Positions 6,676-15,205 of a stretch of 64,000 bases of DNA are shown in pieces (the first letter of the stretch is position 1; every line of letters starts with the position of its first letter). This DNA is from an uncultured Phocaeicola sp. Lineage in GTDB: Bacteria; Bacteroidota; Bacteroidia; Bacteroidales; Bacteroidaceae. Both the position numbers and the translations under genes were made by a program. The stretch is from contig CAOYQO010000013.1 of assembly GCA_948566455.1 (NCBI GenBank), positions 1 to 64,000 on the forward strand, read 5' to 3'. A model generated the notes under the pieces. The model had not been told where the DNA came from and searched no databases. It was given only the letters and a program-made list of their open reading frames with translations.

Positions 6676-9402
6676 TTATTTCAGATCTTCAATAGCTGCC
6701 TGCGCCGCTGCGAGGCGTGCTATAGGTACTCTAAATGGAGAACAACTAACGTAGTTCAAACCCACCTTATGGCAGAATTTTACAGAAGAAGGTTCACCGC
6801 CATGCTCACCGCAAATACCGCATTTCAAGTCCGGACGAATAGCACGACCTTTTTCCGTAGCCATACGTACCAGCTGTCCTACTCCATTTTGATCGAGAAC
6901 CTGGAATGGGTCTACTTTCAGAATCTTCTTTTCCAAATAAACCGGAAGGAAAGAAGCAATGTCATCACGTGAATAACCGAATGTCATCTGCGTTAAGTCA
7001 TTTGTACCAAATGAGAAGAACTCAGCAGAAGAAGCAATACGGTCAGCAGTCAAAGCAGCACGAGGAATTTCAATCATTGTACCTACCTTGAAGTCAATGC
7101 TGTCACCCAGTTCAGCGAAAAGTGCAGCAGCTTCTTCGCGAATTACCTTTTCCTGTTCTTTGAACTCATACAAAATACCAGTCAGCGGAACCATGATTTC
7201 CGGATGGGTTTCCACACCTTCTTTCTTCAGTTCCAAAGCAGCACCAAGGATAGCACGTGTCTGCATCTGAGTAATTTCAGGATACGTATTACCCAAACGA
7301 CATCCGCGGTGTCCCAACATCGGATTATGTTCACAAAGTGACTCTACACGTTGCTGGATATATTGCAAACTAACGCCCATAGCGTCCGCCATTTCTTGTT
7401 GTCCCTTCAAATCATGCGGAACAAATTCGTGCAAAGGAGGATCGAGCAGACGAACAGTTACCGGACAACCTTCCATAGCCTGGAAGATACCCTTAAAGTC
7501 AGCTTGTTGGTAAGGCAATATCTTGGCCAAAGCCTTGCGACGTCCTTCCGCATCTTCTGCGAGGATCATCTCACGCATAGCTTTAATTTTTTCACCTTCA
7601 AAGAACATATGTTCCGTACGGCAAAGACCGATACCTACAGCACCAAAGTTGCGAGCTACGCCGGCATCATGGGGAGTATCTGCATTGGTACGTACCTGAA
7701 GTTTCGTATACTTATCAGCCAGATCCATCAATTCAGCAAAATCTCCTGAAAGTTCAGCAGCCTTTGTTTCTACCTGACCTTTATAAACTACACCTGTACT
7801 ACCATTCAATGAAATATAATCACCTTCTTTCAGCAGAACGCCATCTATTTCTACAGTACGCGCTTTATAGTCGATATTCAAAGCACCGGCACCGGATACA
7901 CAGCACTTACCCATACCACGGGCAACTACTGCTGCATGAGAAGTCATACCACCGCGAGCAGTAAGAATACCTTCTGCAACTGCCATACCCGCCAAATCTT
8001 CGGGAGAAGTCTCGATACGTACCATTATAATACGCTTACCGGCAGCATGCCATTCTGCAGCATCATCTGCAAAAAAGACAATCTGTCCTGTAGCAGCACC
8101 CGGAGATGCGGGAAGACCACGAGTTAAAACCTTGGCTTGTTTCAAAGCAGTCTTATCAAACACAGGGTGGAGCAATTCGTCCAATTTATTGGGCTCGCAG
8201 CGCATCAATGCAGTTTTCTCATCAATCATGCCCTGATGCAGCAAATCCATTGCAATCTTCACCATAGCTGCACCGGTACGTTTACCGTTACGCGTCTGGA
8301 GGAACCAGAGTTTACCTTCCTGAACGGTAAATTCCATATCCTGCATATCTCTATAGTGGTCTTCCAACTTAGTCTGCAGAGTATCCAGCTCTTTATAGAT
8401 TTCCGGCATAGCCTCTTCCATTGACGGATATTTAGCTACACGTTCTTCTTCGCTAACGCCTGCAAGTTCTGCCCAACGCTGTGAACCGATTTTGGTAATC
8501 TGCTGCGGTGTACGGATACCTGCCACAACGTCTTCACCTTGCGCATTAATCAAATACTCACCATTAAACAAGTCTTCACCTGTACCGGCATCGCGGCTAA
8601 AGCAAACCCCTGTAGCAGAAGTCTCACCCATATTACCAAATACCATTGCCTGAACATTAACGGCTGTGCCCCACTCATCGGGTATACTTTCCATCTTACG
8701 ATATAGAATAGCACGTTCATTCATCCAAGAATTGAATACTGCACAAACAGCACCCCACAACTGCTCATAAGCACAAGCCGGGAAGTCTTTTCCGGTTTGC
8801 TCCTTTACAGCAGCTTTAAACTTCTTCACTAATTCTTTAAGGTCTTCCACTTCCAGTTCATTATCCAGCTTCACACCTTTTGCGTGCTTCACCTCTTCAA
8901 TGATGGCTTCAAATGGATCGATATCCTCTTTATTAGTCGGTTTCATACCCAATACCACGTCACCATACATCTGTACGAAACGACGGTAAGAGTCCCATGC
9001 AAAACGTGCATTGCCTGTTTTACGTGTCAATCCTTCTACTACTTCATCATTCAGACCCAGATTAAGGATCGTATCCATCATACCCGGCATGGAAGCACGA
9101 GCACCCGAACGTACTGAAACCAGTAATGGATTTTCTACATCACCGAACTTAGAAGACATTAATTCTTCTACTTTTGCTATAGCGCTTTCTACTTCGCCTT
9201 TCAACAGAGCAACCACTTTTTCCTGCCCCATCTCATTATATTCGGTACAAACCTCAGTCGTGATTGTAAAACCAGGAGGAACCGGAACCCCGATAAGGTT
9301 CATTTCGGCAAGGTTGGCACCTTTACCTCCCAAAAGATTTTTCATGTCGGCCTTTCCTTCTGCCTGACCGTTACCAAAGGTATAAACTCTTTTCTTGTCC
9401 AT
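6676..9402 (-). CDS. ppdK: Pyruvate, phosphate dikinase
   Basis: 908-residue enzyme that interconverts pyruvate + ATP + Pi with PEP + AMP + PPi. In anaerobic Bacteroides it serves the glycolytic/gluconeogenic PEP node. The domain order is an N-terminal ATP-grasp domain (SVRSGARASMPGMMDT near residue 95), a central swivelling phosphohistidine domain (GGMTSHAAVVARG, catalytic H489) and a C-terminal PEP/pyruvate TIM barrel (GLCRTEHMFF, GHRGCRLG, FSFGTNDLTQ, and the Cys-containing KCGICGEHGG). Length and order are those of full-length PPDK, and no PEP synthase features are seen. It is a single-gene unit with its own promoter and terminator, divergent from the rRNA methyltransferase gene. Confidence 0.97.
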   Translation of the reverse strand: MDKKRVYTFGNGQAEGKADMKNLLGGKGANLAEMNLIGVPVPPGFTITTEVCTEYNEMGQEKVVALLKGEVESAIAKVEELMSSKFGDVENPLLVSVRSGARASMPGMMDTILNLGLNDEVVEGLTRKTGNARFAWDSYRRFVQMYGDVVLGMKPTNKEDIDPFEAIIEEVKHAKGVKLDNELEVEDLKELVKKFKAAVKEQTGKDFPACAYEQLWGAVCAVFNSWMNERAILYRKMESIPDEWGTAVNVQAMVFGNMGETSATGVCFSRDAGTGEDLFNGEYLINAQGEDVVAGIRTPQQITKIGSQRWAELAGVSEEERVAKYPSMEEAMPEIYKELDTLQTKLEDHYRDMQDMEFTVQEGKLWFLQTRNGKRTGAAMVKIAMDLLHQGMIDEKTALMRCEPNKLDELLHPVFDKTALKQAKVLTRGLPASPGAATGQIVFFADDAAEWHAAGKRIIMVRIETSPEDLAGMAVAEGILTARGGMTSHAAVVARGMGKCCVSGAGALNIDYKARTVEIDGVLLKEGDYISLNGSTGVVYKGQVETKAAELSGDFAELMDLADKYTKLQVRTNADTPHDAGVARNFGAVGIGLCRTEHMFFEGEKIKAMREMILAEDAEGRRKALAKILPYQQADFKGIFQAMEGCPVTVRLLDPPLHEFVPHDLKGQQEMADAMGVSLQYIQQRVESLCEHNPMLGHRGCRLGNTYPEITQMQTRAILGAALELKKEGVETHPEIMVPLTGILYEFKEQEKVIREEAAALFAELGDSIDFKVGTMIEIPRAALTADRIASSAEFFSFGTNDLTQMTFGYSRDDIASFLPVYLEKKILKVDPFQVLDQNGVGQLVRMATEKGRAIRPDLKCGICGEHGGEPSSVKFCHKVGLNYVSCSPFRVPIARLAAAQAAIEDLK

Positions 9403-9443
9403 AATATAAATTTAAGTTTCTCGATTGTGATTTTTTCTGTTCG

Positions 9444-9474
9444 CAAATCTAAGTATATTTCGCATACTAGAAAA
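9444..9474 (-). promoter_or_regulatory. Promoter of ppdK
   Basis: On the minus strand TAGATTTG (9444-9451) fits TAnnTTTG. A TTTT run at 9471-9474 stands in the -33 position with a 19-base spacer. The leader to the start codon would be about 35 bases. Confidence 0.55.
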
Positions 9475-9565
9475 CTTTTTGAGAAAAAACTTTCTATCAA
9501 AATGCAATTTCGACATTGCAATCTTTAATATTTCACTTCATAGAGAGAATTCCCGAAAAAATGTC

Positions 9566-9573
9566 TATTTTTG
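9566..9573 (+). promoter_or_regulatory. -7 box of the rRNA methyltransferase gene
   Basis: TATTTTTG fits TAnnTTTG and lies 28 bases before the GTG start at 9602. No good -33 TTTG is visible. Confidence 0.5.
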
Positions 9574-9601
9574 CAGAATAATTTATTAGACTGGTGTAAA
9601 A

Positions 9602-11032
9602 GTGGCAAGAAATAGAAAAGAACTTCCCCTACTGGAGAAAGTGACAATAACGGATGTGGCTGCCGAAGGAAAAGCCATCGCAAAGGTCAATGATTTGGTT
9701 ATTTTCGTACCTTATGTCGTTCCCGGAGATGTAGTAGACCTGCAAATTAAGAGAAAAAAGCATCATTATGCTGAAGCCGTAGTAGTGAAGTTCCACGAAT
9801 ATTCTCGTGAAAGAGCCGTCCCATTTTGCCAACATTATGGGGTATGTGGTGGTTGCAAATGGCAAGTTCTCCCTTATTCCGAACAGATCAAATACAAGCA
9901 AAAACAAGTAACTGACAACCTTACCCGCATCGGAAAAATTGAACTTCCGGAGATTTCCCCGATTCTCGGTTCTGAGAAAACACAGTTCTATAGAAATAAA
10001 CTGGAGTACACTTTTTCTAACAAACGCTGGTTGACGGAAGAAGAAGTTAAGCAAAATGTGGTATATGATCAAATGAATGCTGTAGGTTTCCACATCCCCA
10101 ATGCTTTTGATAAAGTACTGGCGATAGAGAAATGCTGGTTACAGGATGACATATCCAACCGTATCCGGAATGCTGTACGCGATTATGCTTACGAGCATGA
10201 TTATTCATTCATTAATCTGCGTACTCAGGAAGGAATGTTACGCAATATGATTATCCGTACCTCCACTACCGGGGAACTTATGGTGATTCTCGTTGCAAAA
10301 ATAGAGGAAGAAGAAAGAGAACTGCAACTGTTCAAGCAACTCCTGCAATATGTTGCTGATACATTTCCCGAAATAACTTCCCTTCTATACATTATTAATA
10401 ATAAGCGCAACGATACTATTACCGACCTGGATGTACATACTTTTAAAGGTAAAGATCACATCTTTGAAGAAATGGAAGGATTACGTTTTAAAATAGGTCC
10501 TAAATCGTTCTATCAAACCAATTCCGAACAAGCATACAACCTTTATAAGATAGCACGCAATTTTGCGGGATTAACCGGAAAAGAACTGGTATATGACCTT
10601 TATACAGGTACAGGAACCATTGCTAACTTTGTCTCCAAGCAAGCCCGCCAGGTTATCGGTATCGAATATGTACCCGAAGCTATTGAGGATGCAAAGGTAA
10701 ATGCAGAAATCAACGGTATTGAGAACACCTTATTCTTTGCCGGTGATATGAAAGATATGCTAACACAGGATTTCATCAACCAATACGGTCGACCGGATGT
10801 TATTATCACCGATCCTCCTCGAGCCGGTATGCATCAGGATGTAGTAAACGTTATCTTATTTGCCGAACCGAAACGTATTGTATATGTAAGTTGTAATCCA
10901 GCCACACAGGCACGCGACCTGCAACTGCTCGACGTAAAATACAAAGTAAAAGCCGTACAACCGGTGGATATGTTCCCACATACTCACCACGTAGAAAACG
11001 TAGTGCTTCTGGAATTAAGAAATGAAGACTGA
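9602..11032 (+). CDS. rlmD: 23S rRNA (uracil-5-)-methyltransferase, RlmD/TrmA family
   Basis: 476-residue SAM-dependent RNA m5U methyltransferase. An N-terminal TRAM RNA-binding domain (about 10-65) is followed by the 4Fe-4S cysteines (FCQHYGVCGGCKW, with a fourth Cys in EKCWLQ). The C-terminal Rossmann domain has YDLYTGTGTIANF for SAM, the catalytic TDPPRAGMH, and the nucleophile Cys in YVSCNPATQ. The start is GTG at 9602, supported by the -7 box just upstream; no ATG lies near. It is 39 bases ahead of the pseudouridine synthase gene, so the two form an RNA-modification pair. RlmD, RlmCD and TrmA cannot be told apart from sequence alone. Confidence 0.9.
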   Translation: MARNRKELPLLEKVTITDVAAEGKAIAKVNDLVIFVPYVVPGDVVDLQIKRKKHHYAEAVVVKFHEYSRERAVPFCQHYGVCGGCKWQVLPYSEQIKYKQKQVTDNLTRIGKIELPEISPILGSEKTQFYRNKLEYTFSNKRWLTEEEVKQNVVYDQMNAVGFHIPNAFDKVLAIEKCWLQDDISNRIRNAVRDYAYEHDYSFINLRTQEGMLRNMIIRTSTTGELMVILVAKIEEEERELQLFKQLLQYVADTFPEITSLLYIINNKRNDTITDLDVHTFKGKDHIFEEMEGLRFKIGPKSFYQTNSEQAYNLYKIARNFAGLTGKELVYDLYTGTGTIANFVSKQARQVIGIEYVPEAIEDAKVNAEINGIENTLFFAGDMKDMLTQDFINQYGRPDVIITDPPRAGMHQDVVNVILFAEPKRIVYVSCNPATQARDLQLLDVKYKVKAVQPVDMFPHTHHVENVVLLELRNED

Positions 11033-11071
11033 GAATTAATCACTAATCACTAACCATTAATCACTATCAAC

Positions 11072-11983
11072 GTGGCAAGAGGAAAAATAGTAGCACGGGC
11101 CCGCACTCAATATACGGACTACACAGTAAATGAACCGATGGAACTTATGGAGTTCCTGGCAGCCAAGATGCCGGACGCCAGTCGCACCAAACTAAAATCA
11201 TTGCTCAGCAAACGAGTGGTGTTCGTAGACAGTGTGATAACCACTCAATACAATTTTCCGCTAAAACCGGGCATGAAAGTACAGATTAGCCGTGATAAGG
11301 GTAAAAAGGAGTTTCATAACAAATTGCTGAAGATCGTATATGAAGATGCATATATCATAGTGGTGGAAAAGATGCAAGGTTTACTGTCAGTCAGCAGTGA
11401 ACGCCAGAAGGAACGTACAGCCTATCATATTCTAAATGAATATGTGCAACGCTCCAATGGACGCGGCAGCAACGTTTATATTGTCCACCGCCTCGATCGT
11501 GATACTTCCGGGTTAATGATGTTTGCAAAAGATGAAAAAACACAGCGTACGCTGCGTGATAATTGGCATGAGATTGTAACCGACCGTCGTTATGTAGCTG
11601 TAGTTGCGGGAGAGATGGAGAAGAATGCCGGTTGTATAATATCCTGGCTCACGGATCGTACTCTTTATGTATATTCCAGTCCGACAGATGACGGAGGACA
11701 AAAGTCAATTACACATTATCGCACTATTAAGCGTGCCAATGGTTATTCTCTTGTGGAACTAAACCTTGAAACCGGACGTAAAAACCAAATCCGGGTACAT
11801 ATGCAAGACTTAGGACATCCTATTGTTGGGGACGGGCGTTACGGACTCGAAGAGGTAAATCCTATCGGACGCCTAGCGCTACATGCCTTCAAATTATGCT
11901 TCTATCACCCGGTTACAGGAGAATTGATGCAGTTTGAAACGCCTTATCCGAATGATTTTAAAAAGTTGTTTCTGAAAAAATAA
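11072..11983 (+). CDS. RluA-family pseudouridine synthase
   Basis: 303-residue pseudouridine synthase acting on rRNA or tRNA. An N-terminal S4-like segment (about 20-75, KLKSLLSKRVVFVDS) precedes the RluA catalytic core. The catalytic aspartate is D142 in HRLDRDTSG. Later family motifs are KRYVAVV-like DRRYVAVVAG, GRKNQIRVHM and HPIVGDGRYG. The start is GTG at 11072. It follows the rRNA methyltransferase gene, suggesting shared expression. The exact target (RluC, RluD or TruC type) cannot be assigned. It ends at a strong shared terminator. Confidence 0.9.
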   Translation: MARGKIVARARTQYTDYTVNEPMELMEFLAAKMPDASRTKLKSLLSKRVVFVDSVITTQYNFPLKPGMKVQISRDKGKKEFHNKLLKIVYEDAYIIVVEKMQGLLSVSSERQKERTAYHILNEYVQRSNGRGSNVYIVHRLDRDTSGLMMFAKDEKTQRTLRDNWHEIVTDRRYVAVVAGEMEKNAGCIISWLTDRTLYVYSSPTDDGGQKSITHYRTIKRANGYSLVELNLETGRKNQIRVHMQDLGHPIVGDGRYGLEEVNPIGRLALHAFKLCFYHPVTGELMQFETPYPNDFKKLFLKK

Positions 11984-11993
11984 GAAGGCCTAT

Positions 11994-12032
11994 AATAAAA
12001 CAGGTCACTTTTATAAAGCGACCTGTTTTATT
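11994..12032. terminator. Bidirectional terminator between convergent genes
   Basis: Perfect 13-base arms (aataaaacaggtc / gacctgttttatt) with a 13-base loop. A and T tracts at the two ends let it serve both the pseudouridine synthase gene (plus) and the lipoprotein pair (minus). Confidence 0.88.
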
Positions 12033-12052
12033 ATTATACATTTTCCATTCTT

Positions 12053-12460
12053 TTATTCCATTCCCAGTATAAAATTAAATCCCCGAGAATCACTTGTCAA
12101 GAAGAATGTACCTCTCAACTGATTTCCTGTTACTCTAACATCATCCATATAAGACATACCTGCCCTACCATAATCTAATATTAGATTATTATTGTAATCA
12201 TCCTCCCACAGCCATTTAAAACGAAAATTATCATAAGGAGCTCCATCATATGAATAATATTGGTATTCTTCACCAAATCCATCTCCCCAAAAAGTAAACG
12301 TACTGAAAATAGGTTCACCATTCTCAGCATACATACCTACATCTCCTGTCCATGCTCGTCCTATGATTACGGATTCTATACTATACTGATCATCATCTTC
12401 GCATGATGTCAGACTCAGGGCAAACACCCATACAAATATAAAATATAGATATTTTTTCAT
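12053..12460 (-). CDS. Small lipoprotein, paralogue of its neighbour
   Basis: 135 residues. An N-terminal signal (MKKYLYFIFVWVFALSLTSC) ends in a lipobox with Cys20, followed by acidic EDDD, as in surface-exported Bacteroidota lipoproteins. I do not recognise a family. The body aligns with the upstream lipoprotein: a pattern of F-x-W-x-W-x-DD, then L-x-L, then Y-x3-V-x-V-x4-L-x-G, then DS near the end. The mature part is rich in Asp, Tyr and Trp and is probably a small beta-sheet domain. It is 13 bases downstream of the neighbour and ends at the shared terminator. The function is unknown. Confidence 0.8.
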   Translation of the reverse strand: MKKYLYFIFVWVFALSLTSCEDDDQYSIESVIIGRAWTGDVGMYAENGEPIFSTFTFWGDGFGEEYQYYSYDGAPYDNFRFKWLWEDDYNNNLILDYGRAGMSYMDDVRVTGNQLRGTFFLTSDSRGFNFILGME

Positions 12461-12473
12461 CTCGCTTATTTAT

Positions 12474-12893
12474 TTAGTTTTTCGTATAATTGGAGTCTGT
12501 CATCATCAGCACTTTCCCATCCAACTTACCACTAAGGTAATGATCACGTACCCATACATTCTCAAAGTACTTTACTTTTCCATCTGAAAAAGTAAGTCTT
12601 AAAGCTTCCTTGCTATCATCTGTCCAACGCCAGGAAAATTCTCTGTCGACAGTCGTTTTTCCACCGGTATCATAGGTGGTTGTAAGTTCCTGCCCTTTAT
12701 TATTATCTTTAAAGAATCTGAGTTGATAAGTACATGTTAAGCCCTCATCCGTCTCATATTCATCTATCCAGGTTCTGTCACATAGCTTTTTGTCACTATT
12801 CTCCATCGTGTAATATACATCATCCCCGCAAGACAATAAACCAACAGCAAAGATGCATAGCAATAATATTTTTACGCAATTCAAAGTTTTCAT
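12474..12893 (-). CDS. Small lipoprotein, first of a paralogous pair
   Basis: 139 residues from the ATG at 12893. A TTG three codons earlier is in frame, but the ATG gives a normal signal peptide. The signal ends in a lipobox (AVGLLSC), with GDD following. The body shares the same spaced pattern as the next gene (FSWRW-DD, LRLTF, V-V-x4-LSG, MTDS), so the two probably arose by tandem duplication and have diverged strongly. The family is not recognised; a lipocalin-like or beta-sandwich fold is possible but unproven. It has its own -7 box at 12923-12930 and sits downstream of the MFS gene on the same strand. Confidence 0.78.
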   Translation of the reverse strand: MKTLNCVKILLLCIFAVGLLSCGDDVYYTMENSDKKLCDRTWIDEYETDEGLTCTYQLRFFKDNNKGQELTTTYDTGGKTTVDREFSWRWTDDSKEALRLTFSDGKVKYFENVWVRDHYLSGKLDGKVLMMTDSNYTKN

Positions 12894-12922
12894 AATTATC
12901 AAGTTTAGTTAATACCTGTGGA

Positions 12923-12930
12923 CAAAAATA
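12923..12930 (-). promoter_or_regulatory. -7 box of the lipoprotein pair
   Basis: TATTTTTG on the minus strand fits TAnnTTTG and lies 29 bases upstream of the ATG at 12893. The -33 position has no clear TTTG. Confidence 0.5.
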
Positions 12931-12950
12931 CGAAAAGATATCGAAATGTT

Positions 12951-14093
12951 TTAATATTTCGCCTGATATTTCTTGTAGAAGGTCAGAAACAGAATAAAAC
13001 CGACCATGGCGAAAGGAACTCCTGCCAGTGCCGGATAACGATAACCGCCACTGATAGCAAGCCCACCAACATACGCACCGATGGCATTTCCCAAGTTAAA
13101 TGCCACTTGCACACAAGCCGCTCCCAGCATCTCTCCACCTTTTGCCACACGGATAATCAACACTTGTTCCGGACTGGAAACCGCGAATAAGCCGGCAGTA
13201 CAAAGGCACATCAATAATGCTGATAACCACGGATAAGGAGACAAGAAGAATATCAATAACAGCACAACACAAATCATAGCTTGCACAGTAGTACCTACTT
13301 TTCCGGGAGTATATTGGTCAGAAAGACGCCCACTCACCAGATTACCCACCACCATACCAAAACCGGCCAATACCATCAATCCGGTAATGCTTTCGGCACT
13401 GAAACCGGATACATTCGTCAATAACGGGTTAATATAACTGTACCAACAAAAAACTCCGCCATTACCCAGTGCCGTCGCCCCTAAAATGAGCCAGGGAACC
13501 GGGGTTTTAAGAAAACGGAACTGTCCTTTGAAACCAGTATCTTTCAGCCCTTCCACGTGGGGTACCCAACGCCAGATATAATAAAGAATAATCACTCCCC
13601 AACAACCCACCAGCAAGAATGTTACCCGCCATGAGATAGCATTACTCAATGATGTTCCCAATGGAACTCCAAAAAGATTGGCTATAGTCATTCCGGCAAT
13701 CATGATAGATACGGCCTCAGAGCCTTTACCCTTATCAGCCAATTTTTCGGCAACAATAGAAGCTACACCGAAATAAGCCCCATGAGGAAGTCCGGAAATA
13801 AAACGAGCCAGTAATAATACCCAATAATTAGGCGCCATTGCTGCACAGATATTCCCTACCATTATCAGAGTCACCAACGCCAACAAAATATGTTTCAGTG
13901 GATGTTTACGGGCCAAGATCAGAGTGGGTGCCCCGACACATACTCCCAAAGCATATGCAGAAATAAAATGCCCTGCCACAGGAATACTAACACCCAAATC
14001 TTTAGCCACATCGGGCAGAATGCCCATCATGACAAACTCGGCAATCCCTAATCCCAAGGTGCCGAACGCTAATGCAATAAGACTCTTCTTCAT
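12951..14093 (-). CDS. MFS transporter, AraJ/drug efflux-like
   Basis: 380 residues with 12 predicted membrane segments, of the major facilitator superfamily. The sequence resembles the AraJ/YdhP drug:H+ antiporter-1 group: an N-terminal AFGTLGLGIAEFVMMGILPDVA, then the loop 2-3 region with GAPTLILARKHP, and LARFISGLPHGAYFGVA. It is an inner-membrane exporter, perhaps of sugars or drugs; the substrate cannot be predicted. The start at 14093 is supported by a promoter about 40 bases upstream. It is divergent from the glutathione peroxidase gene. Confidence 0.88.
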   Translation of the reverse strand: MKKSLIALAFGTLGLGIAEFVMMGILPDVAKDLGVSIPVAGHFISAYALGVCVGAPTLILARKHPLKHILLALVTLIMVGNICAAMAPNYWVLLLARFISGLPHGAYFGVASIVAEKLADKGKGSEAVSIMIAGMTIANLFGVPLGTSLSNAISWRVTFLLVGCWGVIILYYIWRWVPHVEGLKDTGFKGQFRFLKTPVPWLILGATALGNGGVFCWYSYINPLLTNVSGFSAESITGLMVLAGFGMVVGNLVSGRLSDQYTPGKVGTTVQAMICVVLLLIFFLSPYPWLSALLMCLCTAGLFAVSSPEQVLIIRVAKGGEMLGAACVQVAFNLGNAIGAYVGGLAISGGYRYPALAGVPFAMVGFILFLTFYKKYQAKY

Positions 14094-14134
14094 ACCTATT
14101 TTACCTACAAAAAACTAATCTTTTTACCGGGGTG

Positions 14135-14166
14135 CAAAGGTAGTGTTTTTTTATTCCAATAATAAA
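14135..14166 (-). promoter_or_regulatory. Promoter of the MFS gene
   Basis: On the minus strand TACCTTTG (14135-14142) is preceded, with a 20-base spacer, by TTTA (14163-14166), close to TTTG. Confidence 0.7.
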
Positions 14167-14212
14167 CTATTCATGGCTTCATTTTGTTTTTATATATAAA
14201 CAGAACAGTAAT

Positions 14213-14752
14213 ATGAAAACAATTATTATAAGTCTATTTATGGCAATAACAGCAATAGCTGCCCATGCACAGCAGAAAAGTTTTTATGACTTCACAGTCA
14301 AGACGATTGATGGAGAAGATTTATCACTTTCCACCTTTAAGGGAAAGAAAGTACTGGTAGTTAACGTAGCATCCAAATGTGGCTTCACTCCGCAATATGC
14401 CAAGCTTGAAGAGCTATATAAAAAATATGGAAAAGACAATTTTGTAATAATAGGCTTTCCTGCCAATAATTTCCTGAGCCAAGAGCCAGGCAGTAATGAG
14501 GAAATCAAAGAATTCTGCACATTGAACTACGGGGTTACCTTCCCAATGATGGCAAAAATCTCTGTTAAAGGGAAAGACATTGCTCCTCTCTATAAATGGC
14601 TTACCGAAAAAAGCGAAAATGGCGTGGAAAATGCAAAAGTTGGCTGGAATTTCCATAAATTCCTGATAGATGAAAATGGAAAGTGGATAGCCTCCTATGG
14701 CTCCACAACTGATCCGCTATCGGAGAAGATAACAGAATGGATTGAGAAATAG
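14213..14752 (+). CDS. Exported glutathione peroxidase-family protein
   Basis: 179-residue thiol peroxidase of the glutathione peroxidase family. A cleavable signal peptide (about 1-19, ending AAHAQ) sends it to the periplasm. The peroxidatic Cys is C56 in VASKCGFTPQ. The family contacts FPANNFLSQEPG (Gln) and WNFHKFLID (Trp, Asn) are present, as is a possible resolving Cys in IKEFCTLNYG. Bacteroides lack glutathione in the usual sense, so thioredoxin is the likelier reductant, as for most bacterial Cys-GPx enzymes. It probably removes peroxides at the cell envelope. It is a single gene ended by a strong terminator. Confidence 0.92.
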   Translation: MKTIIISLFMAITAIAAHAQQKSFYDFTVKTIDGEDLSLSTFKGKKVLVVNVASKCGFTPQYAKLEELYKKYGKDNFVIIGFPANNFLSQEPGSNEEIKEFCTLNYGVTFPMMAKISVKGKDIAPLYKWLTEKSENGVENAKVGWNFHKFLIDENGKWIASYGSTTDPLSEKITEWIEK

Positions 14753-14753
14753 A

Positions 14754-14804
14754 ACATAATAAGCCCCGAAACTTATGATAAATTTCGGGGCTTATTATGT
14801 TTTT
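14754..14804. terminator. Bidirectional terminator, GPx gene / small membrane protein
   Basis: Perfect 18-base arms (14754-14771 and 14783-14800, core agccccgaaa / tttcggggct) with an 11-base loop and a T run at 14801-14804. It can end the peroxidase gene on plus and the 31-codon gene on minus. Confidence 0.9.
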
Positions 14805-14899
14805 CATTTTCGGAATCCGGAGAAAAAGTTATCTATCCAACGAACCAGATAAACTATAATCACTCCAGCTATTACCATTGCAATGATACGACCTAACAT
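14804..14899 (-). CDS. Small single-span membrane protein, 31 residues
   Basis: Open frame from ATG (14899) to TGA (14804). After MLGR comes one hydrophobic helix (IIAMVIAGVIIVYLV, about 5-19), then RWIDNFFSGFRK, a charged and aromatic tail. It is flanked by the elements of a real gene: a TATCTTTG box 30 bases upstream and the strong terminator directly after the stop. I do not recognise a family. Such one-span proteins often attach to a membrane complex. The topology is probably N-out with the positive tail inside, or the reverse; the charges do not decide it. Confidence 0.6.
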   Translation of the reverse strand: MLGRIIAMVIAGVIIVYLVRWIDNFFSGFRK

Positions 14900-14928
14900 A
14901 TTTTTGTAGCTTTAAATATTTTAGCAGG

Positions 14929-14936
14929 CAAAGATA
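14929..14936 (-). promoter_or_regulatory. -7 box of the small membrane protein gene
   Basis: TATCTTTG on the minus strand fits TAnnTTTG. The leader to the ATG at 14899 is about 25 bases. No convincing -33 TTTG. Confidence 0.5.
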
Positions 14937-14990
14937 GCTAAGATATATAAAACAGCATAGACTATTACGTAAAAATCATGTTTGCAACAG

Positions 14991-15043
14991 GGCTACACCC
15001 TTTCACCCGAATGGTGTAGCCTTGAGCACAAAAGGGTGTAGCC
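14991..15043. repeat. Three-copy GGCTACACC inverted/direct element
   Basis: ggctacacccttt (14991-15003) is followed by ggtgtagcc (15013-15021) and by aaagggtgtagcc (15031-15043). The first arm can pair either with the near copy (9 base pairs) or, perfectly over 13 bases, with the far copy. It lies in the 300 bases between the small membrane protein gene and the OmpA-like gene, about 160 bases before the latter. No coding frame covers it. Confidence 0.75.
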
Positions 15044-15205
15044 ATCCCAGACAACTGATTATGAGTAAATTATACGTCATTCAACAGAATTCTTTCCTAT
15101 AAGCGTTACAACGGAAACAAAATCCTTTATTTTTTGTTATATAGTATAAATCTAACAAATAATAGTTAATTTCGCGAACTCAAAAAAAATTAAAAACAAA
15201 CGAAT

